The position numbers were made by a program, and so were the translations under genes. Under the pieces are notes generated by a model. That model was given only the letters and a program-made list of their open reading frames with translations. It made no database searches and was not told the DNA's origin. DNA of 64,000 nt, from positions 55,800 through 119,799 of the forward strand of contig CAWGOJ010000022.1 of the NCBI GenBank assembly GCA_963824195.1. Reading direction: 5' to 3'. Origin of the DNA: Bog-473 sp963824195 (GTDB lineage Bacteria; Actinomycetota; Acidimicrobiia; Acidimicrobiales; RAAP-2). Positions 45,006-53,814 of this stretch are shown here, piece by piece. Every line of letters begins with the position of its first letter. Position 1 is the first letter of the stretch.

Positions 45006-46217
45006 TCAAACCTCCCAGCTGAGCTGGAGCTGATCGATGCTATAGAGGCCTCCGCCGTGCTCGGTGATCTCCACCCCGTCGGTGAGGCGATAGTCGGGGA
45101 TCAGGCGGTGCCATTCCTCGAGCGCGACCCGCAACTCCCGCCGGGCGAGATGCGAGCCAAGGCATCGGTGCGGTCCGGCGCCGAACGCGATGTGATTGTT
45201 CGGCGCCCGATCGAAGTGCACGGTTCCGCCGTCGTCGAATTGCGCGGGATCGCGGGTGGCGCCGCTCAGCGGCACGAAGACCATGTCGCCCTTCTTGAGA
45301 GGGCAGCCGTGGAAGTCCGTGTCCGCCATGACCTTGCGGGAAGGCGCCACGAAGGCAAACTGGCGAAGGAACTCCTCGACGGCGGCAGGTATCACCGACG
45401 GGTCCTCGACGATCCGGGCGCGATCATCGGGGTGGCCGGCCAGGTGCCAGAACGCGTAACCGAGCTGGATGGACACTGTATCGAGTCCGGCCATGAACAT
45501 GAGGAGGCACCACGAGAGGAGGTCCTCCAATGGGATGGGCTTCCCTTCGATCCTCCATTCGAGTGAGCGGGAAAGAAGGTCGTCGCCGGGGTTCGACCGC
45601 TTCTCCTCGATCAGCTCGGTGAAGTACCCCATGACGGCCAACATGGCCTCGAGGGCCCGCGTCTGCTCCGGATCGTGGTCGGCGGAAGGATGCAAGATCT
45701 GGTGCTCCCACACGAGGAACTGGTCCAACCCCTCCAGCGGCAGTCCCATGAGCTCCATGAAGATCGTGGTCGGATAGCGCCAGGCGAAGTCCCGCAGGAA
45801 GTCGCAGTGTCCGGTGCCGGCAAATCCCTCGATGAGCGAGACGCAGCGTTGCCGGACGTTGTCCTCGAGCCGTTCCATGGCCTTGGGGGCGAAATGCGGC
45901 GCGAGCAGCTGGCGCCACGTGGTGTGTTCGGGAGGATCGAGCATCTCGGGTATCCACTTGTACGGTGGGTCGGGGTCCTGAACGGTCACCACCGAGCTCG
46001 AGAAGATGTCGGCGTGCTGGAGCGCCTCACGGATCATCTCGGCGTTGGTGAACACCCAGAACCCGTTCCCGTTGGTGCTGCGCATGAACGGATGCTCGCT
46101 GCGCAGCGCATCGATCTCCTCCGCGTGGGAGAGGACGGGACCCATGGTGGCGTTGTCGTACTCGTGGACCGGGTACGGGCACTCACCTTCGTCCCGGGCC
46201 GTGCTCGCGTCGGTCAC
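45006..46217 (-). CDS. Cytochrome P450
   Basis: The 403-residue P450 has the I-helix MFMAGLDTVSIQLG, the ExxR helix EEFLRQF and the heme motif FGAGPHRCLGSHLARRELR. The frame opens at a TTG (46232), but GTG 46217 is chosen because GGGAGG lies 7 nt upstream of it. The promoter carries the AGAGTGTACT motif at 46231-46250. It is one of two P450s in the island and is unlike the first in the I-helix motif. Confidence 0.9.
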   Translation of the reverse strand: MTDASTARDEGECPYPVHEYDNATMGPVLSHAEEIDALRSEHPFMRSTNGNGFWVFTNAEMIREALQHADIFSSSVVTVQDPDPPYKWIPEMLDPPEHTTWRQLLAPHFAPKAMERLEDNVRQRCVSLIEGFAGTGHCDFLRDFAWRYPTTIFMELMGLPLEGLDQFLVWEHQILHPSADHDPEQTRALEAMLAVMGYFTELIEEKRSNPGDDLLSRSLEWRIEGKPIPLEDLLSWCLLMFMAGLDTVSIQLGYAFWHLAGHPDDRARIVEDPSVIPAAVEEFLRQFAFVAPSRKVMADTDFHGCPLKKGDMVFVPLSGATRDPAQFDDGGTVHFDRAPNNHIAFGAGPHRCLGSHLARRELRVALEEWHRLIPDYRLTDGVEITEHGGGLYSIDQLQLSWEV

Positions 46218-46230
46218 CAGGCTGCCTCCC

Positions 46231-46250
46231 AAATTCAGTACACTCTGTTG
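46231..46250 (-). promoter_or_regulatory. AGAGTRTACY motif, site 6
   Basis: Read on the minus strand it is CAACAGAGTGTACTGAATTT, 14 bp upstream of the P450 start at 46217 and directly followed by its ribosome site. TGTACT could be the -10 element. Confidence 0.5.
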
Positions 46251-46307
46251 GCACAGTATTGACCCTTTCCCGGTGAACGTCCAGACGTCGTTGCCTAGGG
46301 TGAACGC

Positions 46308-46412
46308 GTGAGCGATCCCGACAAGACCGCGCTGCTGTTCATCGAGTGCCAGCGGGGGGTCGTGAGCGACCTGGCCACGGTGGACCAGCTGTTGGCGGAA
46401 TGGTCAGCCTGA
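46308..46412 (+). pseudogene. N-terminal remnant of an isochorismatase-like cysteine hydrolase
   Basis: From GTG 46308 the 34 residues read VSDPDKTALLFIECQRGVVS, then DLATVDQLLAEWSA and a stop. KTALLFIECQRGVV is the first strand of isochorismatase-like hydrolases, normally about 200 residues long. The rest is missing; an aldehyde dehydrogenase ends 37 bp further on. It is divergent from the P450. Confidence 0.5.
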
Positions 46413-46449
46413 GGCTGGGCGGTACGCGCCGCCCCTGACGAACGTCGGG

Positions 46450-47925
46450 TCAGGCCTGGGTCTGGGGCCAGGCGATGGCCTTGGTCTCGAGGTACTGCTC
46501 AAGGCCCTCGATGCCGCACTGGCGGCCCATGCCGCTCGCCTTGTAGCCGCCGTAGGGGGAATCAGCCCCGTACCAGAGGCCGCCGTTCACGCTCATGGAC
46601 CCGGTCCGGACGCGGCGGGCAAGCGCCGTGGCCCGCTCCTCGGACCCGGAGAAGATGCCGCCCGAGAGGCCGTAATTGCTCTCGTTGGCGATGCGGACCG
46701 CGTCGTCGTCGTCGTCGTAGGGGATCACCGCGAGCACTGGGCCGAAAATCTCCTCCTGGGCGATCGTCATGGAGTTGTCGACGTCGACGAAGAGTGTGGG
46801 CTCCACGAACCACCCCTTGGGGAGGTGGGCGGGACGGCCGCCACCGGTCACCAGCGTGGCCCCCTCCTCCTTGCCGCGCTCGATGTACCCGAGCACACGG
46901 TCACGTTGGCGCGCGCTGACCACGGGCCCCATGAACACCGCGTCGCTGCTCGGGTCCCCGTACGGCAGCGCCGCCATGGCGGTGCTTATGAGCTCGACGC
47001 CCTCGTCGTAGCGCGAGCGGGGAAGGAGCATCCGCGTCTGCATGGCGCAGCCCTGGCCGGCATGGATGCAGACCATCGACCCGCCGGGGACGACGGCGGG
47101 GAAGTCCGCATCGTCGCACACGATCATGGCCGACTTGCCCCCGAGCTCCAGGAAGACCTTCTTCAGCGTGGGGGCGCCCTTCTCCATGATCCTCGTGCCC
47201 GTGGCGGTGGACCCGGTGAACGAGATCATGTCCACTAGCGGAGAGACGGTCAGCTCCTCGCCGACCAGGTGGTCGGAGGACGTGACGATGTTGAGGACGC
47301 CGGGCGGGATGTCGGTCTTCTCGGCCACCAGGCGCCCCAGGCGGGTGGCGTTCCAGGGAGTGTCGGGCGCCGGCTTGAGGATCGCGGTGTTGCCGGTGGC
47401 GAGAATCGGACCGAGCTTGTTCAGCGTGACCTCGAGCGGGTAGTTCCACGGGACGATGGCGCCGATGACCCCTATGGGCTCCTTCCACACCGAACGGCGG
47501 CTGAGCATGCCCATCATGTTCCCGTCGGGCAGATCACGCTCCCAGGCGAACTCGTCGATCATCTTCGCCGGCCACCGGAGCGCCTCCTCGAGCGGCCAAT
47601 CGAGCTGGGCGGCGAAGGTCATCATCCGCGGGGTCCCGACCTCCGCGATCAGCTCTTCGCGGTACTCCTCCCGCTCGGACTCGAGCGCCTCCTGCAGCTG
47701 CTCCAGGCAGCGCTTGCGCAGGGCTCGATTGGTGGACCAGTCGGACTCGTCGAAAGCCCGCCTGGAGGAGGCGATGGCCCGCTGCATGTCCTCGGATGAC
47801 GCATCGGTCACCTCGCCGAGCACTTCTTCCGTCGCCGGGTTGATGTTCTCGAACCGCTTGCCCGAGGCTGCTTCGACGAGCTCACCGTCGATCAGCATGC
47901 GGACCTCACCACTCTGGTTGGACAT
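46450..47925 (-). CDS. Aldehyde dehydrogenase
   Basis: The 491-residue enzyme has PWNYPLEVTLNKLGPILATG, GSTATGTRIMEKG, the catalytic Glu in LELGGKSAMIV and the catalytic Cys in HAGQGCAMQTRMLLP. It is a paralogue of the enzyme at 39,668. ATG 47925 follows AAAGGGGGCGG. It may oxidise the aldehyde arising from the nearby P450 reaction. It is the last gene of the catabolic island before the conjugation genes. Confidence 0.9.
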   Translation of the reverse strand: MSNQSGEVRMLIDGELVEAASGKRFENINPATEEVLGEVTDASSEDMQRAIASSRRAFDESDWSTNRALRKRCLEQLQEALESEREEYREELIAEVGTPRMMTFAAQLDWPLEEALRWPAKMIDEFAWERDLPDGNMMGMLSRRSVWKEPIGVIGAIVPWNYPLEVTLNKLGPILATGNTAILKPAPDTPWNATRLGRLVAEKTDIPPGVLNIVTSSDHLVGEELTVSPLVDMISFTGSTATGTRIMEKGAPTLKKVFLELGGKSAMIVCDDADFPAVVPGGSMVCIHAGQGCAMQTRMLLPRSRYDEGVELISTAMAALPYGDPSSDAVFMGPVVSARQRDRVLGYIERGKEEGATLVTGGGRPAHLPKGWFVEPTLFVDVDNSMTIAQEEIFGPVLAVIPYDDDDDAVRIANESNYGLSGGIFSGSEERATALARRVRTGSMSVNGGLWYGADSPYGGYKASGMGRQCGIEGLEQYLETKAIAWPQTQA

Positions 47926-47966
47926 GCGTCCGCCCCCTTTCCTGTCGACCTGGACTGCAGGCGACA

Positions 47967-49460
47967 CTACGAAGGCCTGACTCGACGGGTCAAGGCGACC
48001 CGGCCGTCGTCACGAGGCCCGGGTCCGCCTGAGCCTCGTCGCCCTGACGCCCTCGCCCACCACGGCCGCAGCCGCAACCTCGCCGGCGGCAGCGTGCCGT
48101 AGACGAGGACCGCCCGGCCCCGCGGCAGGCAGCGGAGCTCCTCGGGGGGCAGCAGCCGGCGCGGCCCGGTCGTCGACGTGGTCGATCGCCTGCCTGTCGG
48201 GTCACGGGTGACCGAGGGGTGGGGGACCTCCTCATCGCCGATCAGCCGGCTGGCGTACTCGAGCGTGTCGGGGTCGGCGATCCCGGGCAGGAACAGCTTG
48301 GCCCGATGGTTGTTGAGCACCGTGGGCGCCCGCGCCCCGTAGCGCCCCCGCACCTGGGCCAGGTCGTGCCACACCGTCACGATCTGTATCCCGTGCGACG
48401 CGCAGGTCGCGGCCAACCCGTCGAGCTCGGGCAGCGGCGCGATGTGCGCCGCCTCGTCGAGCACGACCAGCAGCGGCGGATTCAGAGGCCCCGACCTCGT
48501 GGCACAGGCGAACGCGTGAGAGAGCACCTGCTGGGTCAGCGCCGTGAAGTAACCCCGCAGCCGACGTTGGTCGTGCGCGGGTGCGCACAGGTAGAGCGTG
48601 TGGGGACCGCCCAGAAGGAGGCGCGGCTCGAACGGGGCGGCCGCCGACGGCGCCGGCGGGGCATGGGCGAACGGGGCGAGCACTGTCTCGGCCGTGGTGT
48701 AGACGGAGCTGCGCGTGCGCTCGTCGCGGCACCAGGTGGCCCGGGCCGCATCGAGCGCCGCGGGTGGACCCGCACGCTCGAGGATGTCGGCGACCTCGCC
48801 CACCTCCTGCGTGTCGACCCAGCGCACCACGTCGGCCATGGTGCGCCGGTCCAGTGCCGCCGCCAGGAGGAGGGGGGCCAGGAGCTTGGCGGCGGTGGCG
48901 TACCAGAACTCGCCGTCCGCCGTCGTCCCGTCGACCTTGGCTGCCTCGCACAGGTCCGACGCGACCCGTCCGGCTCGACGCCACTCGCCGCAGCCGATGA
49001 CCGGTGACCACGTGTCGGCCGACACGCCGCTGCAGCCGGTGGGATCGATGCACCACACCCGACCCCGGCGGGCGCACGCCCCGAGCGTGTGGCGCAGCAG
49101 GTCGCTCTTGACGCTGGCCGCCACGACCGGCCCCCGCCAGCCCAGGATGGCCGGCACCGCCAGGCTCGTCGTCTTGCCGCTCTGGGTCGGGCCGACCACC
49201 ACGAGCGACTGGGCGGGCTCCGCGGCGACGCCGGAGGGTCGCCACGTGCCCGGGACCACGCCGAGCAGGAGGCGACCGGACGGCGGAGGAGGGTCCGCCC
49301 CCACCAGCAGCGGCCGCAGGTCGCGCCGCCGGGCCCAACGGGCACCCCGACGCGTGCCGCGACCGCCCGGCACCGGCCGTCCGCCGCCCTGGTACGAGAT
49401 CCCGGCCAGCAGCGCGCCACCGAGGGCCACCGGCAACACGACCGCCACAATGCCACCCAC
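47967..49460 (-). CDS. Type IV coupling protein (TraG/VirD4-like ATPase)
   Basis: The 497-residue protein has one N-terminal membrane segment (VAVVLPVALGGALLAGISY), the Walker A VGPTQSGKTTSLAVPAI, KSDLLRHTLGACARRGRVWC and the Walker B LLVVLDEAAHIAPLPEL. TVWHDLAQVRGRYGARA matches the TraM-recognition region of coupling proteins. Such ATPases deliver DNA to a type IV secretion channel in conjugation. GTG 49460 is 3 nt after the VirB4-like stop. No relaxase is in the window. Confidence 0.85.
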   Translation of the reverse strand: MGGIVAVVLPVALGGALLAGISYQGGGRPVPGGRGTRRGARWARRRDLRPLLVGADPPPPSGRLLLGVVPGTWRPSGVAAEPAQSLVVVGPTQSGKTTSLAVPAILGWRGPVVAASVKSDLLRHTLGACARRGRVWCIDPTGCSGVSADTWSPVIGCGEWRRAGRVASDLCEAAKVDGTTADGEFWYATAAKLLAPLLLAAALDRRTMADVVRWVDTQEVGEVADILERAGPPAALDAARATWCRDERTRSSVYTTAETVLAPFAHAPPAPSAAAPFEPRLLLGGPHTLYLCAPAHDQRRLRGYFTALTQQVLSHAFACATRSGPLNPPLLVVLDEAAHIAPLPELDGLAATCASHGIQIVTVWHDLAQVRGRYGARAPTVLNNHRAKLFLPGIADPDTLEYASRLIGDEEVPHPSVTRDPTGRRSTTSTTGPRRLLPPEELRCLPRGRAVLVYGTLPPARLRLRPWWARASGRRGSGGPGPRDDGRVALTRRVRPS

Positions 49461-49463
49461 GCG

Positions 49464-50759
49464 CTACCCCGCCGTCATTGCCGCGTCGGTGTCGACGATG
49501 CGCCGCTCCGTCGCGCTGAGGCGGTGCTGGACCAGGAAGGACCGCTGCCCCACCTTCCACAGGGCGATGCCGCGCCGGAGCTGCGGCAGCAGGTCGGCCT
49601 CGGTGGCCGACAGGGACAGGAGCTCCGTCGCGGCCTCGAGCTCACCCGGCGACTGGGCGTAGACGACCCGGGTCTCCGAGTCGGCCAGCAGGCCCTGGGC
49701 CAGCGCGACCTGCTCGGAGTCAGACGCGCCCACCGAGCGCAGGTCCGAAACGCGGTGCAGCACCGCAATATTGGACACGCCGAAGGCTCGGGAGAGCTTC
49801 CACGACGACTGCAGCCAGCGCGCCACGCCCAGGTTGGACAGGATCGCCCACGCCTCGTCAACGACCAGGAAGAACTGGCTCCGCCCCGAAGGCCCTCCAC
49901 CGGCCGCCACGGCCGTACGGGCCAGGGCGGCCTGTAACCAGGCCGTGGCGCAGGCCATCAGCACGCCGAGCGCGGTGGACGTGTAGAGCGCGGACAGGTC
50001 GAGCACGACGAGCGGCGCCGAGAGGTCCAGGCCGGGCGTCGTCGGGCCGTCGAACATGCCGCACAGGTCGCCGTGGACGAGGCGACGCAGCTCCAGCGCC
50101 ACGTCGCGCCCGTCCTCAAGCAGGTCGCGCCGCTCGGTGCGCAGCGAGCGGGCGGCGTCCGCGCTCGGCGACAGCAGTGCCTCGACCACCATCGGCACGG
50201 TGGGGGCCGCCTCGGCGCGCGTGGCGTCGTCGAGCGCCGCCCCCAGCGCGGCGCGCTCGCGTGGCGCGAGGCTGCGGCCCAGGCAGGCGCTCGCCAGCGA
50301 CGAGAGGAGCTCCATCCTCCGCCGCCCGGAGGCGTCGGGCCGGGCGTCGTGATCGGCATCGCCGCCGTCGGGACCCGGGTCGAGCGGGTTCAGCCTGATG
50401 GTGCCACCCGGGCGCAGCGCCACGGGACGGACGCCCCACGCGTCCGCCAGGTCGCCGTACTCACCCTTGGGGTCGACGACCCAGGCCCGGCGGCCGAACA
50501 CCGCTTGGCGCCACAGGAAGGTCTTGACGAATGCGCTCTTGCCCCGGCCGATCTGGCCGAACACGACCATGTTTGGGTTGGACACGATCCCTGCCGCGTA
50601 CAGCTCGAAGGGATCGAAGACGAAGGAGCCGCCCAGCAGGTCGTTGCCGATGAGCACGCCGCGCCGGCCCAGCCCCGCTTCCGCGATGAACGGGTAGGCC
50701 GCGCCGAGGTTCCGCGTGGTCACCTGGTGGGCCGGGACCCGGGGCATGCGCTCCCTCAT
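49464..50759 (-). CDS. VirB4/TraC-like conjugation ATPase
   Basis: The 431-residue protein has the Walker A FGQIGRGKSAFVKTFLW, WVVDPKGEYGDLADAWG and the Walker B FFLVVDEAWAILSN followed by ARWLQSSWKLSRAFGVSN. This is the ATPase found beside SCO6880-family proteins in actinobacterial conjugative elements. ATG 50759 is preferred over ATG 50747 a few codons on. A frame continuing to 51659 overlaps the DUF1275 gene and is not used. Confidence 0.83.
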   Translation of the reverse strand: MRERMPRVPAHQVTTRNLGAAYPFIAEAGLGRRGVLIGNDLLGGSFVFDPFELYAAGIVSNPNMVVFGQIGRGKSAFVKTFLWRQAVFGRRAWVVDPKGEYGDLADAWGVRPVALRPGGTIRLNPLDPGPDGGDADHDARPDASGRRRMELLSSLASACLGRSLAPRERAALGAALDDATRAEAAPTVPMVVEALLSPSADAARSLRTERRDLLEDGRDVALELRRLVHGDLCGMFDGPTTPGLDLSAPLVVLDLSALYTSTALGVLMACATAWLQAALARTAVAAGGGPSGRSQFFLVVDEAWAILSNLGVARWLQSSWKLSRAFGVSNIAVLHRVSDLRSVGASDSEQVALAQGLLADSETRVVYAQSPGELEAATELLSLSATEADLLPQLRRGIALWKVGQRSFLVQHRLSATERRIVDTDAAMTAG

Positions 50760-50849
50760 GGCGGTGAACGGTCGCCCGATTCGGCCCCCGCCTCCGTTAC
50801 CTTGACGGACGCCGGGACCGTCCCTGGTCGCGGGGAAGGTGGAGCGCAC

Positions 50850-51536
50850 ATGAGCGAGCCCGATCGTCCGCCGCAACCTCTCATCATGACGTTGGCCGCC
50901 CTCACCGTCGTGAGCGGTTTCCTCGATGCGGTGAGCTTCCTCGGCCTCGGGCACGTGTTCATCGCCAACATGACAGGCAACGTGGTCCTGATCGGGTTCG
51001 CTGCAGCCGGCGCTCCGGGGTTCTCCTTCATGGCCAGTCTCTGCGCGCTCGGTTTCTTCCTCGGCGGTGCGGTGATGGGGGGACGCATCGCCCAGCGGGT
51101 GCGGCCGCACCGCACGCTGATGCTGCTCGTCATGACGATGGAGGCGGCGTTCACGACGGCGGCGGCGGTCATCGCCGGCACCGTTCCCGCCATCGATGCC
51201 GGGTGGCCGCGCTTCACCGTGATCGCGTTGCTCGCCTTTGCCGTGGGACTTCGCAATGCGGCGGTGCGCCGGCTCAGGGTCCCCGACATGACGACGACCG
51301 TTCTCACCACGACTCTGACCGGGTTGGCGTCGGACTCGTCCCTGGCCGGTGGCACGAACCCGAACGCGTCCAACCGCATCACGTCGGTCGTCTCCCAGTT
51401 CGGCGGTGCGCTGGTCGGAGCGCTCCTCGTGCTCCATGTCGGCGCCGCCTGGTCGCTCGGTGTCGCCGCCGCCATCGTGGTCTGCGCCACAGCCTTCTTC
51501 TACCGCGAGGCTCCGGTCGGGCTCGGCGTGGCGTAG
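50850..51536 (+). CDS. DUF1275 (YoaK-like) membrane protein
   Basis: The 228-residue protein has six hydrophobic segments and the family block VSGFLDAVSFLGLGHVFIAN followed by MTGNVVLIGFA. The later VGLRNAAVRRLRVPDMTTTV is also characteristic. It is an inner-membrane protein of unknown transport function. GGAG lies 7 nt upstream of ATG 50850. It is divergent from the VirB4-like gene and is probably cargo within the conjugation module. Confidence 0.88.
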   Translation: MSEPDRPPQPLIMTLAALTVVSGFLDAVSFLGLGHVFIANMTGNVVLIGFAAAGAPGFSFMASLCALGFFLGGAVMGGRIAQRVRPHRTLMLLVMTMEAAFTTAAAVIAGTVPAIDAGWPRFTVIALLAFAVGLRNAAVRRLRVPDMTTTVLTTTLTGLASDSSLAGGTNPNASNRITSVVSQFGGALVGALLVLHVGAAWSLGVAAAIVVCATAFFYREAPVGLGVA

Positions 51537-51574
51537 TCGGCCTGCCGTGGTCGGCCTGCCGTAGTCGGCGTGGC
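51533..51574. repeat. Three tandem 14-bp repeats
   Basis: Units GTAGTCGGCCTGCC, GTGGTCGGCCTGCC and GTAGTCGGCGTGGC follow each other, with decayed copies to about 51,593. The first unit contains the TAG stop of the DUF1275 gene. The array lies between convergent genes. Confidence 0.7.
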
Positions 51575-51600
51575 ATGGTCGCCGTAGTTCGGCATCGAGC

Positions 51601-52077
51601 TCAGACGGGGCGCCCGTCCTCGAGATAGACGCACCCGCCCGGTGCCGCCAGGGCCGCACCGACCCGGCGTCGCAGGGGCCCGCTCAGCAGCTCGAGGGCC
51701 CGGGCTGGGTCCACCAACCGGTGCTCGGACAGCTCCTCCTCCTGGAGGACGATCGCTCCGAGCGCCGCGCCAGGCAGCACGCCGCAGTCGAAGAGGAACC
51801 GCATGCCCCCGGGCTTGGACGCCTTGGGGCGCAGGAAGTCGACAGCGACCAGACGACCGCGCTCCACGTGCAGCCCGACCTCTTCGAGCACCTCCCGCCG
51901 GCAGGCCTCCCACGGCGTCTCGCCGTCGGCCTCCATGATCCCGCCCGGAATGGTCCAGTGCGCCTTGTAGGTGGGGTTGACGATGAGGAGATGGCCGATA
52001 CCGTCGAAGATCAGCGCACCGGCCGAGGCCGGGATGCGCGGGAGGACGAAGGGAAGCTCGGTGTCGGTGTCAGTCAT
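51601..52077 (-). CDS. Nudix hydrolase
   Basis: The 158-residue protein has a complete Nudix box, GGIMEADGETPWEACRRE followed by VLEEVGL, which binds the metal that activates water on a diphosphate bond. It begins MTDTDTELPFVLPRIPASAG. ATG 52077 overlaps the sulfatase stop (ATGA), so they are translated together. The substrate (a nucleoside diphosphate derivative) is unknown. Confidence 0.9.
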   Translation of the reverse strand: MTDTDTELPFVLPRIPASAGALIFDGIGHLLIVNPTYKAHWTIPGGIMEADGETPWEACRREVLEEVGLHVERGRLVAVDFLRPKASKPGGMRFLFDCGVLPGAALGAIVLQEEELSEHRLVDPARALELLSGPLRRRVGAALAAPGGCVYLEDGRPV

Positions 52078-53693
52078 GCGATGCCCAGCCGCTGCAGCTG
52101 CTCGCCCGGCGCCTCGACGGTCTGCAGGGCGTCCCGCAGCATCTCGACCATGTCCGCCTCGACCCCGGTACCGGTCAGGTTCTCGCTCTCGTCCGGGTCG
52201 TTGTCCAGGTCGAAGAGGAAGTGAGCGTCGACCGCGTTGTGCCCTACCCAGAACGGCAGGCGGTCGCCCGGCTCGAAGGGCTGGCGCACCACGGGGACGT
52301 CCGATCCGGGCATGAAGTCCAGGCGGGCCCGCCGGTCGGGCGGCGGCAGGCGGACATGGTCCTCGAGGCCGTGCACCGGCATGGTGGACCAGCGGTTGGA
52401 CCACATGGAGAGCGGGAAGTTCTGCCCGTCGGCCCCACGGGCGTACTTGCGGTGGCCGTCGGTCACCTGCACCCAGTTCCCGAACACGCCGCCGATCGCC
52501 CACGGCCGCACCTGCGCCGCGTCGCCCCGCACGAGTGGGACCAGCGATGCGCCGTGACCGGTCCCCGACCGCTCCACGCCGAAGAGGTCGGCGATGGTGG
52601 CGTTGATGTCGACGTTGGTCGTCAGAGCGCCGCAGGTCGTCCCACCGGACCTCCCCGGCCAGTGCACCAACAGCGGGATGTGGCCGAGCGGCTCGTACTG
52701 CATGACGCCCGGCTTGCCCCAGATGTCCTTCTCCCCGAGGTAGTGCCCGTGGTCGGTGCACACGATGACCGCTGTGCTGTCCCACAGACCGCGCTCGCCC
52801 AGCGCGGCGAAGAGCTCCCCGACCCAGTGGTCGATCATGCTGAGCTTGGCGCCGTAGTTGGCCCGGATCTGGCGCCCCTCCCGCTCGCTCAGGCGCCCCT
52901 CACCCACGGCACCGACGTCGTAGGGCGGCCAGATGAGGAGCTCGTTGTCCCAGTCGGGGTCGTAGCGCCCCGACCAGGGCTCGGGGGTGTCGAACGGCTC
53001 GTGCGGGTCGAACTCGTCCACGAAGAGCATGAAGGGCGCCTTCTCCGGGGCGCCGCGCCGCAGCCAGTCGGCCGCCGCCCGCATCGTCCTCGGTCCCGGA
53101 AAGTCCTCCTCGGCTCGGAAGAAGGTGCGCGACCGGTCGTAGGGCCGGTCACCCACGCCCGCGCCCTCGAGCCCGAGCCGGTCCCGCCAGTACCACCCTC
53201 CGTCGCGGGCGGGTAGCGCGGGCGTGCCGATGTAGCTCGGGTCGCTGTAGGTGCGCCACGGGTCGCCCTCGTGGCCCCGCACGTAGTCCCACGCGCTGAA
53301 GTCCGTGTGGTAGTTCTCGCCGCCGACCTCGAAGAGGTGCGGGTGGTCGGAGACCAACATGGTGGTGACCCCCGCCCGGCGCAGCTGCGAGGTGATGGGC
53401 TCCTCCCAGATCTCTATGGACCCCCAGGGCCTCCAGAGGAAGTCGAGCGAGCCGCAGAGGATGTCGTGCCGCGCCGGCATGCACGGCAGTGATCCCGTGA
53501 CGTGCGACGTGAACCGGACGGCACGCTCGCGGGCGAACCGGTCGAGGTGGGGCGTCTCGAACTCCGTGCCGCCGTAGCTGCCGAGCATGTGACGGTTCAG
53601 GCTGTCGAGGAGCAGCACTACCAGATTGCGGGGTCCGCCGGGACCTTCCGCATCGCCCGTCGCATGCGGGCCGGGATCGGTGCGGTCGGCCAT
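52074..53693 (-). CDS. Sulfatase (Cys-type, formylglycine-dependent)
   Basis: The 539-residue alkaline-phosphatase-fold enzyme has NLVVLLLDSLNRHMLGSYGG with the metal Asp, the formylglycine motif LPCMPARHD (CxPxR) and the second metal site VIVCTDHGHYLGEKDIWGKP. The Cys must be oxidised to formylglycine by a maturase; a candidate radical-SAM maturase is encoded at 8,161. No signal peptide is seen, so it should act in the cytoplasm. ATG 53693 is used; the frame extends slightly upstream. Confidence 0.9.
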   Translation of the reverse strand: MADRTDPGPHATGDAEGPGGPRNLVVLLLDSLNRHMLGSYGGTEFETPHLDRFARERAVRFTSHVTGSLPCMPARHDILCGSLDFLWRPWGSIEIWEEPITSQLRRAGVTTMLVSDHPHLFEVGGENYHTDFSAWDYVRGHEGDPWRTYSDPSYIGTPALPARDGGWYWRDRLGLEGAGVGDRPYDRSRTFFRAEEDFPGPRTMRAAADWLRRGAPEKAPFMLFVDEFDPHEPFDTPEPWSGRYDPDWDNELLIWPPYDVGAVGEGRLSEREGRQIRANYGAKLSMIDHWVGELFAALGERGLWDSTAVIVCTDHGHYLGEKDIWGKPGVMQYEPLGHIPLLVHWPGRSGGTTCGALTTNVDINATIADLFGVERSGTGHGASLVPLVRGDAAQVRPWAIGGVFGNWVQVTDGHRKYARGADGQNFPLSMWSNRWSTMPVHGLEDHVRLPPPDRRARLDFMPGSDVPVVRQPFEPGDRLPFWVGHNAVDAHFLFDLDNDPDESENLTGTGVEADMVEMLRDALQTVEAPGEQLQRLGIA

Positions 53694-53814
53694 GAGGTCA
53701 TGGTAGGTGGGCGGGGGGGTCCCCCTCAGCGCAGCCCGCGGCACAAGGAAGGGGCGCAGGTGTAGGCCGACGCCTGGTCGCCGCGTTGGGCAGGCCTGTC
53801 GCGCCCTGAGCCCG

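Noticed and set aside
50073..50849. Upstream extension of the DUF1275 frame
   Set aside because: It is antisense to the VirB4-like ATPase and is not membrane-like; ATG 50850 has a good ribosome site.
51533..51593. CRISPR-like repeat array
   Set aside because: The units are contiguous without spacers and only three are well preserved; no cas genes are present.
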